Assembly: GCA_002470165.1 (NCBI GenBank)
Contig: DKNF01000171.1
Location: 1 to 10,006 of the forward strand
Source: Betaproteobacteria bacterium UBA7395
Lineage (GTDB): Bacteria; Pseudomonadota; Gammaproteobacteria; Burkholderiales; Rhodocyclaceae
Length of the DNA stretch: 10,006 bases
Direction: 5' to 3'
This document shows, in pieces, positions 1 through 7,030 of this stretch. Position 1 is the stretch's first letter, and each line of letters starts with the position of its first letter. Below the pieces are notes generated by a model. That model searched no databases and was not told the origin of the DNA. It saw only the letters and a list, made by a program, of their open reading frames with translations. Position numbers and translations under genes: made by a program.

Positions 1-43
1 CGTTCACGTGCGGCTTGGTACGCTCGAATTTTTCCTTAGCCAT
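1..43 (-). CDS. tuf: Elongation factor Tu, N-terminal 14 codons only (cut by window edge)
   Basis: EF-Tu is the GTPase that delivers aminoacyl-tRNA to the ribosome. Only the start lies in the window. The minus strand reads MAKEKFERTKPHVN, the standard bacterial EF-Tu N-terminus that precedes the G1 loop. The ATG complement is at 41-43. A good ribosome binding site, GAGGAA, lies at 49-54, five bases upstream. The gene follows three tRNA genes on the same strand (Tyr, Gly, Thr), the same order as tyrU-glyT-thrT-tufB in E. coli, so it is probably co-transcribed with them from the promoter at 414-442. The 53 bases between tRNA-Thr and the ATG show no terminator. Identification is firm although the piece is short. 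Confidence 0.95.
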   Translation of the reverse strand, partial: MAKEKFERTKPHVN

Positions 44-96
44 TCCAGTTCCTCAATAATTAAATTAGCAAACAATCCAGAATCAAAGCTAATCGG

Positions 97-171
<75 letters not shown>

Positions 172-201
172 CTACCTTAAAACTCCAGCCGTACCGCGTC
201 G

Positions 202-275
202 TGGAGCGGGTGAAGGGAATCGAACCCTCGTCTTAAGCTTGGAAGGCTTCAGCTCTACCATTGAGCTACACCCGC
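202..275 (-). tRNA. tRNA-Gly (anticodon TCC)
   Basis: This is a 74-nt cloverleaf on the minus strand. The acceptor stem is GCGGGTG with CACCCGC, the D stem GCTC with GAGC, the anticodon loop CTTCCAA, and the T stem GAGGG with CCCTT (one G-U pair). CCA is encoded at 202-204. The anticodon TCC reads GGA and GGG glycine codons. The anticodon stem GAAGC/GCTTA leaves a G27-A43 non-Watson-Crick pair at its top; all other stems are sound, so I regard the gene as functional. It is the middle tRNA of the Tyr-Gly-Thr-tuf unit. Confidence 0.97.
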
Positions 276-315
276 TTAACCCCTGCCCGCAGCACAAACC
301 GCTACAGCATCAATC

Positions 316-400
<85 letters not shown>

Positions 401-413
401 GGGAGAAGCCGGG

Positions 414-442
414 ATTATCCGGACCCTCGGGAAGCCTGTCAA
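414..442 (-). promoter_or_regulatory. Sigma-70 promoter of the tRNA-Tyr/Gly/Thr-tuf unit
   Basis: On the minus strand a perfect -35 box TTGACA (437-442) is followed by exactly 17 bases and a -10 box GATAAT (414-419, five of six consensus bases). The bases after the -10 are rich in G and C (CCCGGC), as expected for stable-RNA promoters under growth-rate and stringent control; that regulation is inferred from the family pattern. The likely start point is around 405-408, just before the mature 5' end of tRNA-Tyr at 400. Confidence 0.88.
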
Positions 443-463
443 CAGGCTGAACAACTATTTCGC

Positions 464-492
464 AATAAAAAAGCCGGGCTGCCCCGGCTTTT
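464..492 (-). terminator. Intrinsic terminator of the cytochrome c gene
   Basis: On the minus strand, 17 bases after the cytochrome c stop codon, a perfect 10-bp stem AAAAGCCGGG / CCCGGCTTTT (469-478 with 483-492) closes a four-base loop and runs into TTTTTTATT. It ends about 22 bases before the -35 box of the tRNA-tuf promoter, so it separates the two units cleanly. Confidence 0.93.
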
Positions 493-509
493 CATCGCAA
501 CCCCGACAC

Positions 510-818
510 TTACTTGGTGGACAGGACCCACGTGGCCAGCTTGGTGGCTTCTTCGTCGGTAACCTTGTTCGGCGGCATCGGAATGGCGCCCCAGGTACCC
601 TTGCCACCCGACTTGATCTTGCCGGCCAGCATTGCAACGGCACCCTTGTCGCCCTTGTACTTGGCAGCGACGTCATGGTACGACGGGCCAACCAGTTTCT
701 TGTTCAGCGCATGGCAGGTCATGCAGTTCTTGGCCTTGGCCAGGGCTTCGTCAGCCTGTGCCTGACCGGTCATGACGATGCCGGCGGCAGCCATGATGGC
801 AATGTAAGCAGCTTTCAT
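510..818 (-). CDS. Small periplasmic class I cytochrome c (c-551/c8-like)
   Basis: This 102-residue protein is a one-heme electron carrier exported to the periplasm. The N-terminus is a signal peptide (MKAAYIAIMAAAGIVMTG) with a likely AQA|DE cleavage after residue 22, leaving a mature protein of about 80 residues, the size typical of cytochrome c-551/c8. The heme-binding motif CMTCH is at residues 32-36. The axial methionine is M81 in the IPMPPN motif, and the C-terminal helix (TDEEATKLATWVLS) is standard for the family. The ATG at 816-818 is supported by GGAG at 826-829, seven bases upstream. A strong terminator follows, so the gene is likely monocistronic. Family knowledge suggests electron delivery to terminal oxidases, nitrite reductase or peroxidase; the partner cannot be told from this sequence. 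I saw no convincing promoter in the roughly 200 bases upstream. Confidence 0.95.
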   Translation of the reverse strand: MKAAYIAIMAAAGIVMTGQAQADEALAKAKNCMTCHALNKKLVGPSYHDVAAKYKGDKGAVAMLAGKIKSGGKGTWGAIPMPPNKVTDEEATKLATWVLSTK

Positions 819-1022
819 TTTGTCGCTCCGTTTTTTAGTAAGTTAAACGATGTCTAGTGCCTTGATGGTTCACCGGCAGTAAATCATGAACGGATGATAT
901 AGCCCTTCATTACCCACTGCAAACAATCAAATGCAACAATTGGTTTCAGTCAGCCCGAAGACCTGAACCGCTCCCGGACCCGAAGTTTAACGTCAGAATC
1001 CGGGAAAAGTTGACACTTCCTT

Positions 1023-2879
1023 TCAGTTTCGCCGCTGGAGCTGCGACAGATCCCGCACCGCGCCCTTGTCGGCCGAGGTGGTCATCAGCGCGTACGCCTG
1101 CAGCGCAGCCGAGACCACGCGCTGACGATCAACCGGTTTCCAGGCAGCCGCGCCGCGCGCGTCCATCGCCGCCCGACGCGCGGCCAGTTCTTCGTCACTG
1201 ACCATCAGCTGGATGCGACGCGCCGGGATGTCGATCTCGATCCGGTCACCTTCCTCGACCAGACCGATGGCACCGCCATCGGCCGCCTCCGGGGAGACGT
1301 GGCCGATCGACAGACCGGAGGTACCGCCGGAGAAACGACCATCGGTCAGCAACGCGCACGCCTTGCCCAGCCCCATCGATTTCAGATAGGAGGTGGGATA
1401 GAGCATCTCCTGCATGCCCGGCCCGCCCTTCGGGCCTTCGTAGCGAATGACCACGACGTCGCCGGCAACGATCTGGCCGCCGAGGATACCCGCCACCGCG
1501 TCATCCTGGCTTTCGAAAACGCGCGCGCGACCGGCAAACTTCCAGATCGACTCGTCGACGCCGGCGGTCTTGACGATGCAACCATCGACGGCAATATTCC
1601 CGGAAAGCACGGCGAGACCGCCGTCCTGGGAATAAGCATTGGCCTTGTTGCGGATGCAACCCTTGGTGCGATCAAGATCGAGCTCGTTGAAGCGACGATC
1701 CTGAGAGAACGCCACCTGGGTCGGCACCCCGCCCGGCGCCGCCCTGAAGAAGTCATGCACCGTAACGTCGTGCTCGCGGACCACGTCCCAGCGGTCAATG
1801 GCCTCGCCGAGCGTCCTGGCGTGCACGGTCGGCTGCTCGCGATTGAGCAGGCCGGCTCGATCCAGTTCGCCGAGGATGCCGAAGATACCGCCGGCACGAT
1901 GCACGTCCTCGATGTGATACTTGTCGGTCATCGGCGCCACCTTGCACAGACAGGGCACGGAACGCGAGATGCGATCGATGTCGGCCATGGTGAAATCCAC
2001 TCCGGCTTCCTGGGCGGCTGCCAGGATGTGCAGCACGGTATTGGTCGAACCGCCCATGGCGACGTCCAGGGTCATGGCGTTCTCGAAAGCTGCCTTGGTG
2101 GCGATCGAACGCGGCAGGACCGAGGCATCCTCCTGCTCGTAGTAGCGCTTGCACAATTCCACGACCTGACGACCGGCGCGCAGGAACAATTGCTTGCGGT
2201 CGGCGTGCGTGGCGACAACGGTGCCGTTGCCGGGCAGACTGAGGCCGAGCGCCTCGGTCAGACAGTTCATAGAATTGGCAGTGAACATGCCGGAACACGA
2301 GCCGCAGGTCGGACACGCGGAACGCTCGATTTCATCGACATCGGCCTGCGACACCGAAGCATCGGCAGCCTTGACCATGGCGTCGACCAGATCGAGGTGG
2401 ACCACCTGGCCTTGAATCTTGACCTTGCCGGCCTCCATCGGACCGCCGGAAACGAAGATCACGGGGATGTTCAGGCGCATGGCGGCCATCAGCATGCCCG
2501 GAGTGATCTTGTCGCAATTGGAAATGCAGACCATGGCATCGGCGCAGTGGGCGTTGACCATGTATTCGACGGAGTCGGCGATCAGGTCGCGCGACGGCAG
2601 CGAGTACAGCATGCCGCTGTGGCCCATGGCGATGCCATCGTCGATGGCGATGGTGTTGAATTCCTTGGCAATGCCGCCGGCCGCCTCGATCTCGCGGGCA
2701 ACCAGCTGGCCCAGATCCTTCAGGTGCACATGCCCCGGAACGAACTGGGTAAACGAATTGACGACAGCGATGATCGGCTTGCCGAAATCGCCATCCTTCA
2801 TGCCGGTGGCGCGCCACAGGGCGCGCGCGCCGGCCATGTTGCGGCCGTGGGTGGAGGTACGGGAACGATACTGGGGCAT
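1023..2879 (-). CDS. ilvD: Dihydroxy-acid dehydratase
   Basis: IlvD dehydrates 2,3-dihydroxy-isovalerate and 2,3-dihydroxy-3-methylvalerate to the 2-keto acids in valine, isoleucine, leucine and pantothenate synthesis, in the cytosol. The protein is 618 residues, close to the 616 of E. coli, and full length. Visible family motifs are [14 protein letters not shown] (77-90, with the Mg-binding Asp81), [12 protein letters not shown] (118-129, with Cys122 and Lys124), [11 protein letters not shown] (189-199, with Cys195) and the C-terminal [20 protein letters not shown] signature. Together with the family these cysteines indicate an oxygen-sensitive Fe-S cluster. The ATG at 2877-2879 has GGAGAG upstream at a normal distance. 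The gene stands alone and diverges from lgt. The 204-base gap to the cytochrome c gene holds only a weak long-loop inverted repeat (972-978 with 999-1005) without a T-run, so no clear terminator is seen. Confidence 0.98.
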   Translation of the reverse strand: MPQYRSRTSTHGRNMAGARALWRATGMKDGDFGKPIIAVVNSFTQFVPGHVHLKDLGQLVAREIEAAGGIAKEFNTIAIDDGIAMGHSGMLYSLPSRDLIADSVEYMVNAHCADAMVCISNCDKITPGMLMAAMRLNIPVIFVSGGPMEAGKVKIQGQVVHLDLVDAMVKAADASVSQADVDEIERSACPTCGSCSGMFTANSMNCLTEALGLSLPGNGTVVATHADRKQLFLRAGRQVVELCKRYYEQEDASVLPRSIATKAAFENAMTLDVAMGGSTNTVLHILAAAQEAGVDFTMADIDRISRSVPCLCKVAPMTDKYHIEDVHRAGGIFGILGELDRAGLLNREQPTVHARTLGEAIDRWDVVREHDVTVHDFFRAAPGGVPTQVAFSQDRRFNELDLDRTKGCIRNKANAYSQDGGLAVLSGNIAVDGCIVKTAGVDESIWKFAGRARVFESQDDAVAGILGGQIVAGDVVVIRYEGPKGGPGMQEMLYPTSYLKSMGLGKACALLTDGRFSGGTSGLSIGHVSPEAADGGAIGLVEEGDRIEIDIPARRIQLMVSDEELAARRAAMDARGAAAWKPVDRQRVVSAALQAYALMTTSADKGAVRDLSQLQRRN

Positions 2880-2931
2880 GAGACTCTCCGTGTCGAATTT
2901 GGCGCCGGAATCCTGTTGTCACGGTCGCGAA

Positions 2932-2938
2932 CTATAAT
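2932..2938. promoter_or_regulatory. Candidate overlapping divergent -10 elements between ilvD and lgt
   Basis: The plus strand carries a perfect TATAAT at 2933-2938, about 30 bases before the lgt ATG. The minus strand carries TATAGT at 2932-2937, about 53 bases before the ilvD ATG. No good -35 box sits 16-18 bases from either, so activity is inferred only from the -10 match and from its position in the 88-base divergent gap. If both are used, the two polymerases would compete for the same DNA. Confidence 0.4.
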
Positions 2939-2967
2939 CGGCCAATTCTAGCCGAATCACTCTGACA

Positions 2968-3759
2968 ATGCTGACCCACCCGCAGTTCGACCCCGTTGCC
3001 CTGGCCATCGGCCCGGTTGCCATCCACTGGTACGGCCTGATGTACCTGCTCGCCTTCTTCCAGTTCATTGCCCTCGGCCGCTGGCGCATCCGCCAGGGGC
3101 AGGCGCCGATGAATGCCGAACAACTCGATGATCTGCTCTTCTACGGCGTCCTCGGCGTGATCGTCGGCGGCCGTCTCGGGCAGGTGCTGTTCTACGAGCC
3201 GGCCCACTATCTCGCCAACCCACTGGAAATCCTTGCCGTATGGAAGGGTGGCATGAGTTTTCACGGCGGCTTTCTCGGCGTTCTTGTTGCCATGACCCTG
3301 TGGGCCAGGAAAACCCGGCTGCCGTGGCTGGCCGTCACCGACTTCATCGCCCCACTGGTCCCGCTCGGCCTGGCGGCCGGCCGGGTCGGCAACTTCATCA
3401 ACGGCGAACTGTGGGGCCGGATCACCGACACCAGCCTGCCCTGGGCAATGGTCTTTCCGCAGTCCGGCAGTTTCGAACCACGCCACCCCTCTCAGCTCTA
3501 TCACGTAGCCCTCGAGGGCCTGGCACTGTTCGCCCTGCTCTGGCTGCTTACCGCCCGACCACGCCCGACCGGCTTCGCTTCCGGTGTATTCCTGATCGGT
3601 TACGGCGCCTTCCGCTTCATCACCGAATTCTTCCGCGAACCGGACCATGGCATCTTCGGCCAGTCCTACCTGGTCAGCATGGGCCAGTGGCTGTCGCTGC
3701 CGATGATCCTCGCCGGCATCGCGCTGATCGTCTTTGCCTGCCGGAAGAAATCCCTATAA
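2968..3759 (+). CDS. lgt: Prolipoprotein diacylglyceryl transferase
   Basis: Lgt is an inner-membrane enzyme that moves diacylglycerol from phosphatidylglycerol to the lipobox cysteine of prolipoproteins, the first step of lipoprotein maturation. The 263-residue product has several hydrophobic segments (roughly 22-37, 57-74, 97-112, 124-138, 179-196, 204-221, 236-256). It also has the family motifs: IHWYGLMY (19-26), FHGG (98-101, with the conserved His99), the Lgt signature [10 protein letters not shown] (138-147, with Arg139), HPSQLY (173-178) and [12 protein letters not shown] (215-226). The start gives the usual [11 protein letters not shown] N-terminus; no strong Shine-Dalgarno precedes it. 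It heads a rightward run with the VOC gene 40 bases downstream. Confidence 0.97.
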   Translation: MLTHPQFDPVALAIGPVAIHWYGLMYLLAFFQFIALGRWRIRQGQAPMNAEQLDDLLFYGVLGVIVGGRLGQVLFYEPAHYLANPLEILAVWKGGMSFHGGFLGVLVAMTLWARKTRLPWLAVTDFIAPLVPLGLAAGRVGNFINGELWGRITDTSLPWAMVFPQSGSFEPRHPSQLYHVALEGLALFALLWLLTARPRPTGFASGVFLIGYGAFRFITEFFREPDHGIFGQSYLVSMGQWLSLPMILAGIALIVFACRKKSL

Positions 3760-3760
3760 T
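3755..3760 (+). promoter_or_regulatory. Candidate -10 element for the VOC/Hpt-like gene pair
   Basis: A perfect TATAAT overlaps the lgt stop codon, 40 bases before the next ATG. The best -35 is TTGCCT (3734-3739) with a short 15-base spacer, or TTTGCC (3733-3738) with 16 bases. A small inverted repeat, TTATGG (3760-3765) with CCATAA (3776-3781), lies immediately downstream and could be an operator or chance. The promoter would let the VOC gene be expressed apart from lgt. Support is by motif only. Confidence 0.35.
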
Positions 3761-3799
3761 TATGGATTACCCAACCCATAACCCGTCAGGGAGACACGC

Positions 3800-4273
3800 A
3801 TGACTCGTCCATTCAAGGTGCTCGGCATCCAGCAAATCGCCATCGGCGGCCCGTCCAAGGAAAAACTCAAGACCCTGTGGGTCGACAAGCTCGGCCTCGA
3901 AGTCACCGGCACATTCCAGTCCGAACGCGAGAATGTCGACGAGGACATCTGCGCCATGGGTAAAGGCCCGTTCAAGGTCGAGGTCGACCTGATGCAGCCG
4001 ATCGACCCGGAAAAGAAGCCGGCCGTGCACACCACTCCGCTGAACCACGTCGGCCTGTGGATCGACGACCTGCCCAAGGCCGTCGAATGGCTTTCCGCCA
4101 ACGGCGTACGCTTCGCCCCGGGCGGCATCCGTAAAGGCGCCGCCGGTTTCGACATCTGCTTCCTGCACCCGAAAGGCAACGAGGAATTTCCGATCGGCGG
4201 CGAAGGCGTTCTCGTCGAACTGGTTCAGGCACCGCCCGAAGTGGTCGACGCTTTCGCTAAACTAGCGGGGTAA
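3800..4273 (+). CDS. VOC-fold (glyoxalase / methylmalonyl-CoA epimerase-like) protein
   Basis: This 157-residue protein appears to be built from two beta-alpha-beta-beta-beta units of the vicinal oxygen chelate superfamily, the fold of glyoxalase I, methylmalonyl-CoA epimerase and ring-cleaving dioxygenases. Unit one runs from [12 protein letters not shown] (6-17) to [10 protein letters not shown] (58-67). Unit two runs from [11 protein letters not shown] (81-91) to [10 protein letters not shown] (136-145). By alignment to the fold, candidate metal ligands are His83 and Glu140 in unit two and Gln12 and Glu61 in unit one. The usual first-unit histidine is replaced by Gln12, so the metal and activity are uncertain. 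GGGAGA lies seven bases before the ATG. The next gene follows after 23 bases, suggesting co-transcription. A stand-alone glyoxalase or epimerase is possible, but the substrate cannot be assigned from this sequence. Confidence 0.85.
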   Translation: MTRPFKVLGIQQIAIGGPSKEKLKTLWVDKLGLEVTGTFQSERENVDEDICAMGKGPFKVEVDLMQPIDPEKKPAVHTTPLNHVGLWIDDLPKAVEWLSANGVRFAPGGIRKGAAGFDICFLHPKGNEEFPIGGEGVLVELVQAPPEVVDAFAKLAG

Positions 4274-4296
4274 TTCACCAGACAGGAGCGAGGACG

Positions 4297-5058
4297 ATGG
4301 CCGACATTCCCGACGACGATCTCGAGAAAACCCGCACCGCCCTCGCCCCGGCCATGGATGCCATGGCCGCTATCCTGCCCTGGGTCGGCAAGTCGCAACC
4401 GGTCCGCTATCCGCCGGAACTCAACAAACGCTGGCAAACCGCCTGCAAGGAACTGGCCGATGACTGGATCAAGCATGGCCGGACCGACCCGCAGACAATC
4501 CGGCCACGGGTCTTCGCGCTGCTGTCTGTCGCCATCGAAACCGGCGAAGCCGATTGCCTGCGCTTTGGCGAAACCCTGGCCAGCGTGGCCGACCATCTCG
4601 AACACCAGCCACCCGGCAACCGCCTCAGTGCCGCACTGACGGCGACGACCGAAGCACTGCTCGACGAAGGCGGACTGGAAAATCCGCATTTCGGCGAGCG
4701 CCTGCGGCACTTCACCGGCCGCCTGGAAACCGCCCTGCGCCCCTCGACCAAGCCCGGCGAACGTTCGGATGTGCTCGACCGCCTGTTCGTCCAGGACAGC
4801 GAGGAACGCCTGCAACGCATGCACGAGGCACTGGAAGTCCTGCCGATCGATGTGTACGCGCTCGAACTCGAAGCCGGCGAACTGATCCAGCACGCCGAAC
4901 AGATCGAGATGTGGGGCATCTACCACCTGGCGCGCCAGCTGCAGAATTTCGCCCTACAGCTCAGTGACGCCAGCGAAACCATCCAGGATCAGGCGGCGCA
5001 TGACATCGCCCAGCAACTGGCGCTGATCGAATCCGCCCTGCGCGCCATCGAATACTGA
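4297..5058 (+). CDS. Uncharacterised helical protein with a C-terminal Hpt-like domain lacking the phospho-histidine
   Basis: I do not recognise this 253-residue soluble protein as a named gene. It has no signal peptide or membrane segment and looks almost wholly helical. Residues 1-150 match nothing I know. Residues about 161-225 resemble a histidine phosphotransfer domain: a helix LFVQDSEERLQRMHEALE (163-180), then AGELIQHAEQIEMWGIYHLARQL (193-215). This second stretch lines up without gaps with the usual AHxLKGxAxxxG...LAxxLE pattern. Gly194 sits where the phosphorylated histidine should be and the KG pair is absent. If the match is right, the domain cannot accept phosphate and may act as a binding module. 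AGGA-type sequence precedes the ATG. It follows the VOC gene by 23 bases and ends at the hairpin 5066-5093. The reading frame is long, in codon style with its neighbours, and clearly coding. Confidence 0.8.
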   Translation: MADIPDDDLEKTRTALAPAMDAMAAILPWVGKSQPVRYPPELNKRWQTACKELADDWIKHGRTDPQTIRPRVFALLSVAIETGEADCLRFGETLASVADHLEHQPPGNRLSAALTATTEALLDEGGLENPHFGERLRHFTGRLETALRPSTKPGERSDVLDRLFVQDSEERLQRMHEALEVLPIDVYALELEAGELIQHAEQIEMWGIYHLARQLQNFALQLSDASETIQDQAAHDIAQQLALIESALRAIEY

Positions 5059-5065
5059 TCCCATG

Positions 5066-5093
5066 AAAAAGGGAGGCCGCAGCCTCCCTTCTT
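5066..5093. terminator. Bidirectional intrinsic terminator between the Hpt-like gene and htpX
   Basis: A perfect 7-bp stem GGGAGGC (5071-5077) / GCCTCCC (5082-5088) with loop CGCA lies between two convergent genes. Read leftwards (htpX) it is followed by TTTTT, a good terminator. Read rightwards it is followed by TTCTT, a weaker run but probably enough. It lies 18 bases after the htpX stop and 8 bases after the other stop. Confidence 0.8.
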
Positions 5094-5110
5094 GCCGTTG
5101 CGGCCGTCGC

Positions 5111-5989
5111 TCAGCGACCGGCCAGCGCAGCGATGCGGTCTTCCAGCGGCGGATGCGTGGCGAACAGCGCGCCGAAACCGCCTTTGCCACCGGCAATACC
5201 CGAAGCCGCCATGTTCTGCGGCAGGCCTTCGGTATGCAGGTTGCCCAGGCGACGCAAGGCGTTCTGCATCGGCACCGGCGTCCCCATCAGCGCAGCCGCC
5301 GACGCGTCGGCGCGGAACTCGCGCTGGCGCGAGAACCAGGCAACGATGATGCTGGCCAGGATGCCGAAGACGATTTCGCAGACGATGCTGGTCACCATGT
5401 AGCCGATGCCCGGACCGCTGCTTTCGGAATCGTTGCGGCGCAGGAAGGAATCGACCAGGTAGCCGATGACCCGCGAGATGAAGATGACGAAGGTGTTGAC
5501 CACGCCCTGAATCAGCGTCAACGTGACCATGTCGCCGTTGGCGACGTGGGCCACCTCATGCGCCAGCACCGCCTCGACTTCTTCCTTGGTCATGCTTTGC
5601 AGCAGGCCGGTGGACACCGCGACCAGCGAACTGTTCTTGCTGGCACCGGTGGCGAAGGCATTCGGCTCGCCGTCGTAGATGGCGACTTCCGGCATCGGCA
5701 GGTTGGCGCGCTTGGCCAGGCGGGCGACCGTATCCATCAGCCAGACTTCGGTCGACGACGACGGGTTGGTAATGACCCGGGCGCCGGTACTCCACTTGGC
5801 CATCGGCTTGGACATCAGCAGCGAGATGAAGGAACCGCCAAAACCGATCACTGCGGCGAACGCCAGCAGCATGCCGAGATCGAGGCCATTCTGGGTCAGG
5901 AAACGATTGACGCCGAGCAGGCTGGTCACCACGCTGAGCACGAGCATGACCGCCAGGTTGGTCATCAGGAAAAGCACGACGCGTTTCAT
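5111..5989 (-). CDS. htpX: Membrane zinc protease HtpX (M48 family)
   Basis: HtpX is an inner-membrane metalloprotease that takes part in quality control of misfolded membrane proteins, partly overlapping with FtsH. From the start chosen here it has 292 residues (293 in E. coli). It has two N-terminal membrane segments (about 4-26 and 36-58), the catalytic HEVAH at 144-148 (zinc ligands His144 and His148, catalytic Glu145), two further hydrophobic stretches (about 157-180 and 197-219), and the third zinc ligand, probably Glu224, in RQREFRADA. The C-terminus has the family [13 protein letters not shown]. An upstream ATG would add 23 residues, but the ATG at 5987-5989 gives the standard [15 protein letters not shown] start and has GGAG six bases upstream. 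It diverges from a NhaR-like regulator. Confidence 0.97.
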   Translation of the reverse strand: MKRVVLFLMTNLAVMLVLSVVTSLLGVNRFLTQNGLDLGMLLAFAAVIGFGGSFISLLMSKPMAKWSTGARVITNPSSSTEVWLMDTVARLAKRANLPMPEVAIYDGEPNAFATGASKNSSLVAVSTGLLQSMTKEEVEAVLAHEVAHVANGDMVTLTLIQGVVNTFVIFISRVIGYLVDSFLRRNDSESSGPGIGYMVTSIVCEIVFGILASIIVAWFSRQREFRADASAAALMGTPVPMQNALRRLGNLHTEGLPQNMAASGIAGGKGGFGALFATHPPLEDRIAALAGR

Positions 5990-6042
5990 GTTGAACTCCG
6001 TAGGTGATGAAAACGCTGCGATGGTACACCAATTGGATTCCT

Positions 6043-6083
6043 GAAAAAAACGGAGCAAAATTGAGCCAGTTTCCGTTTTTTTC
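6043..6083. repeat. Perfect 12-bp inverted repeat with A7 and T7 tracts, between htpX and the LysR-type gene
   Basis: GAAAAAAACGGA (6043-6054) is repeated in inverse as TCCGTTTTTTTC (6072-6083) around a 17-base centre. The right arm ends eight bases before the ATG at 6092, and the left arm is 53 bases upstream of the htpX start. As RNA it would form a mostly A-U hairpin next to the start codon of the regulator gene. As DNA, the centres of the A7 and T7 tracts are 32 bases apart, about three helical turns, which would favour a bend. The repeat is seen directly; its role (operator, bend, hairpin or none) is inference. Confidence 0.9.
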
Positions 6084-6091
6084 TACAGGCC

Positions 6092-6994
6092 ATGATCAAT
6101 TACAAGCATCTTCACTATTTCTGGGTCGTCGCCAAGGAAGGCAGCATCACCCGTGCCGCCGAGCGCCTGGGCGTTGCCATCCAGACGATCAGCGGCCAGC
6201 TCGGTCTGCTCGAACGCCAGCTGGGCAAGACCCTTTTCAACAGCCAGGGGCGCGGCCTGGTGCTCAGCGAGGCCGGCCGCAAGGCGCTCGGCTACGCCGA
6301 CCAGATTTTCCAGCTCGGCGAGCAACTCGAGGAAGCCATGCAGAATGCCAGCGAGGAAAACACCCTGCGCCTGCGCGTCGGCATTTCCGACGGCATTCCC
6401 AAGCTGCTCGCCTACCGCCTGCTCAGCCGGGTCACGGCAATGCCGGGCGATGTCCGACTGATCTGCGACGAAGGCGAATTCGAGAATCTGTTGGCCGAAC
6501 TTGCCCTGCACCGCCTCGACGTCGTCCTGACCGACCGCGCCGCGCCGCAAGGCGGCAACCTCAAGGTTTTCAGCACGCGCCTCGGCGAATTCCCCACCGG
6601 CATTTATGCCTCGGCGGCACTGGCCGGACAGTATCAAGGCAACTTCCCGGCCTGCCTGGAACAAGCGCCAATGCTGCTGCCGACGCGGCATAACGCCTTG
6701 CGCGGGCGAATTGACCGCTGGCTGGAGGAGCACCAGCTCCACCCCAAGATCGTCGGCGAATTCGAGGACAGCGCCCTGCTGACCACCTTCGGCCGGGGCG
6801 GGCTGGGCCTGTTCCCGGCGCCGCTGATCCTGGCCGATCAGCTTTCCGGCGAATACGATGCGCACGCCATCGGCGAGATGGAAGGCGTGAACGAGCACAT
6901 CTACGCCATATCCAACGAGCGCCGCATCCGCCACCCGGCGATCGAGGTGCTTTGTAACATTCCGGCACAGGCCGGCTCACCGGCGACTTTATAA
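6092..6994 (+). CDS. nhaR: LysR-family transcriptional regulator, NhaR-like
   Basis: This 300-residue LysR-type regulator has an N-terminal winged helix-turn-helix (SITRAAERLGVAIQTISGQL, about 18-37) and a C-terminal effector-binding domain. Its start, INYKHLHYFWVVAKEGSITRAAE, with QTISGQ in the recognition helix and later GRGLVLSEAG (53-62), closely follows E. coli NhaR, which activates the Na+/H+ antiporter gene nhaA in response to sodium. No antiporter gene is in this window. LysR-type genes often control a divergent neighbour, here htpX, but that is only a suggestion. The ATG gives the expected N-terminus; the Shine-Dalgarno is poor (AGG two bases from the ATG) and lies right after the inverted repeat. 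The gene ends inside a TATAAT preceding dacA. Confidence 0.85.
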   Translation: MINYKHLHYFWVVAKEGSITRAAERLGVAIQTISGQLGLLERQLGKTLFNSQGRGLVLSEAGRKALGYADQIFQLGEQLEEAMQNASEENTLRLRVGISDGIPKLLAYRLLSRVTAMPGDVRLICDEGEFENLLAELALHRLDVVLTDRAAPQGGNLKVFSTRLGEFPTGIYASAALAGQYQGNFPACLEQAPMLLPTRHNALRGRIDRWLEEHQLHPKIVGEFEDSALLTTFGRGGLGLFPAPLILADQLSGEYDAHAIGEMEGVNEHIYAISNERRIRHPAIEVLCNIPAQAGSPATL

Positions 6995-6995
6995 T
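6990..6995 (+). promoter_or_regulatory. Candidate -10 element of the dacA-lipA operon
   Basis: A perfect TATAAT overlaps the stop codon of the NhaR-like gene, 35 bases upstream of the dacA ATG. No TTGACA-like -35 lies at the right distance. A transcript from here would have a leader of roughly 28 bases that is rich in C and lacks a Shine-Dalgarno. Motif and position are the only support. Confidence 0.45.
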
Positions 6996-7030
6996 AGCCA
7001 GTCCCCCAGCTCCCCAAGAATCCCCAACCC

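Noticed and set aside
972..1005. Inverted repeat TCCCGGA / TCCGGGA downstream of ilvD as a terminator
   Set aside because: The stem is only 7 bp with a 20-base loop, and no T-run follows on the minus strand.
819..1022. Promoter for the cytochrome c gene (for example TTTGCA-16-TATATC, or an FNR-like site)
   Set aside because: Both boxes match only four of six bases, and no full TTGAT-N4-ATCAA palindrome is present. The evidence is too weak to annotate.
1299..2951. A 550-codon open frame on the plus strand opposite ilvD
   Set aside because: It is the antisense shadow of ilvD, which has all its catalytic motifs. The long frame comes from GC-rich codon bias, and the translated product is rich in H, G and D repeats with no recognisable domain.
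2932..3648. A 238-codon open frame on the minus strand opposite lgt
   Set aside because: Antisense shadow of lgt, with no domain or ribosome site.
3760..3781. Small inverted repeat TTATGG / CCATAA after lgt as a regulatory palindrome
   Set aside because: Only six bases per arm, expected by chance at this scale; mentioned with the candidate -10 but not annotated on its own.
5063..6007. A 314-codon open frame on the plus strand opposite htpX
   Set aside because: Antisense shadow of htpX. The product is a low-complexity H/Q/R/G-rich sequence and its start lies inside the terminator hairpin.
5111..6058. Longer htpX start giving 315 residues
   Set aside because: The extra 23 residues do not resemble HtpX N-termini. 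The downstream ATG has GGAG at six bases and gives the standard [14 protein letters not shown] start.
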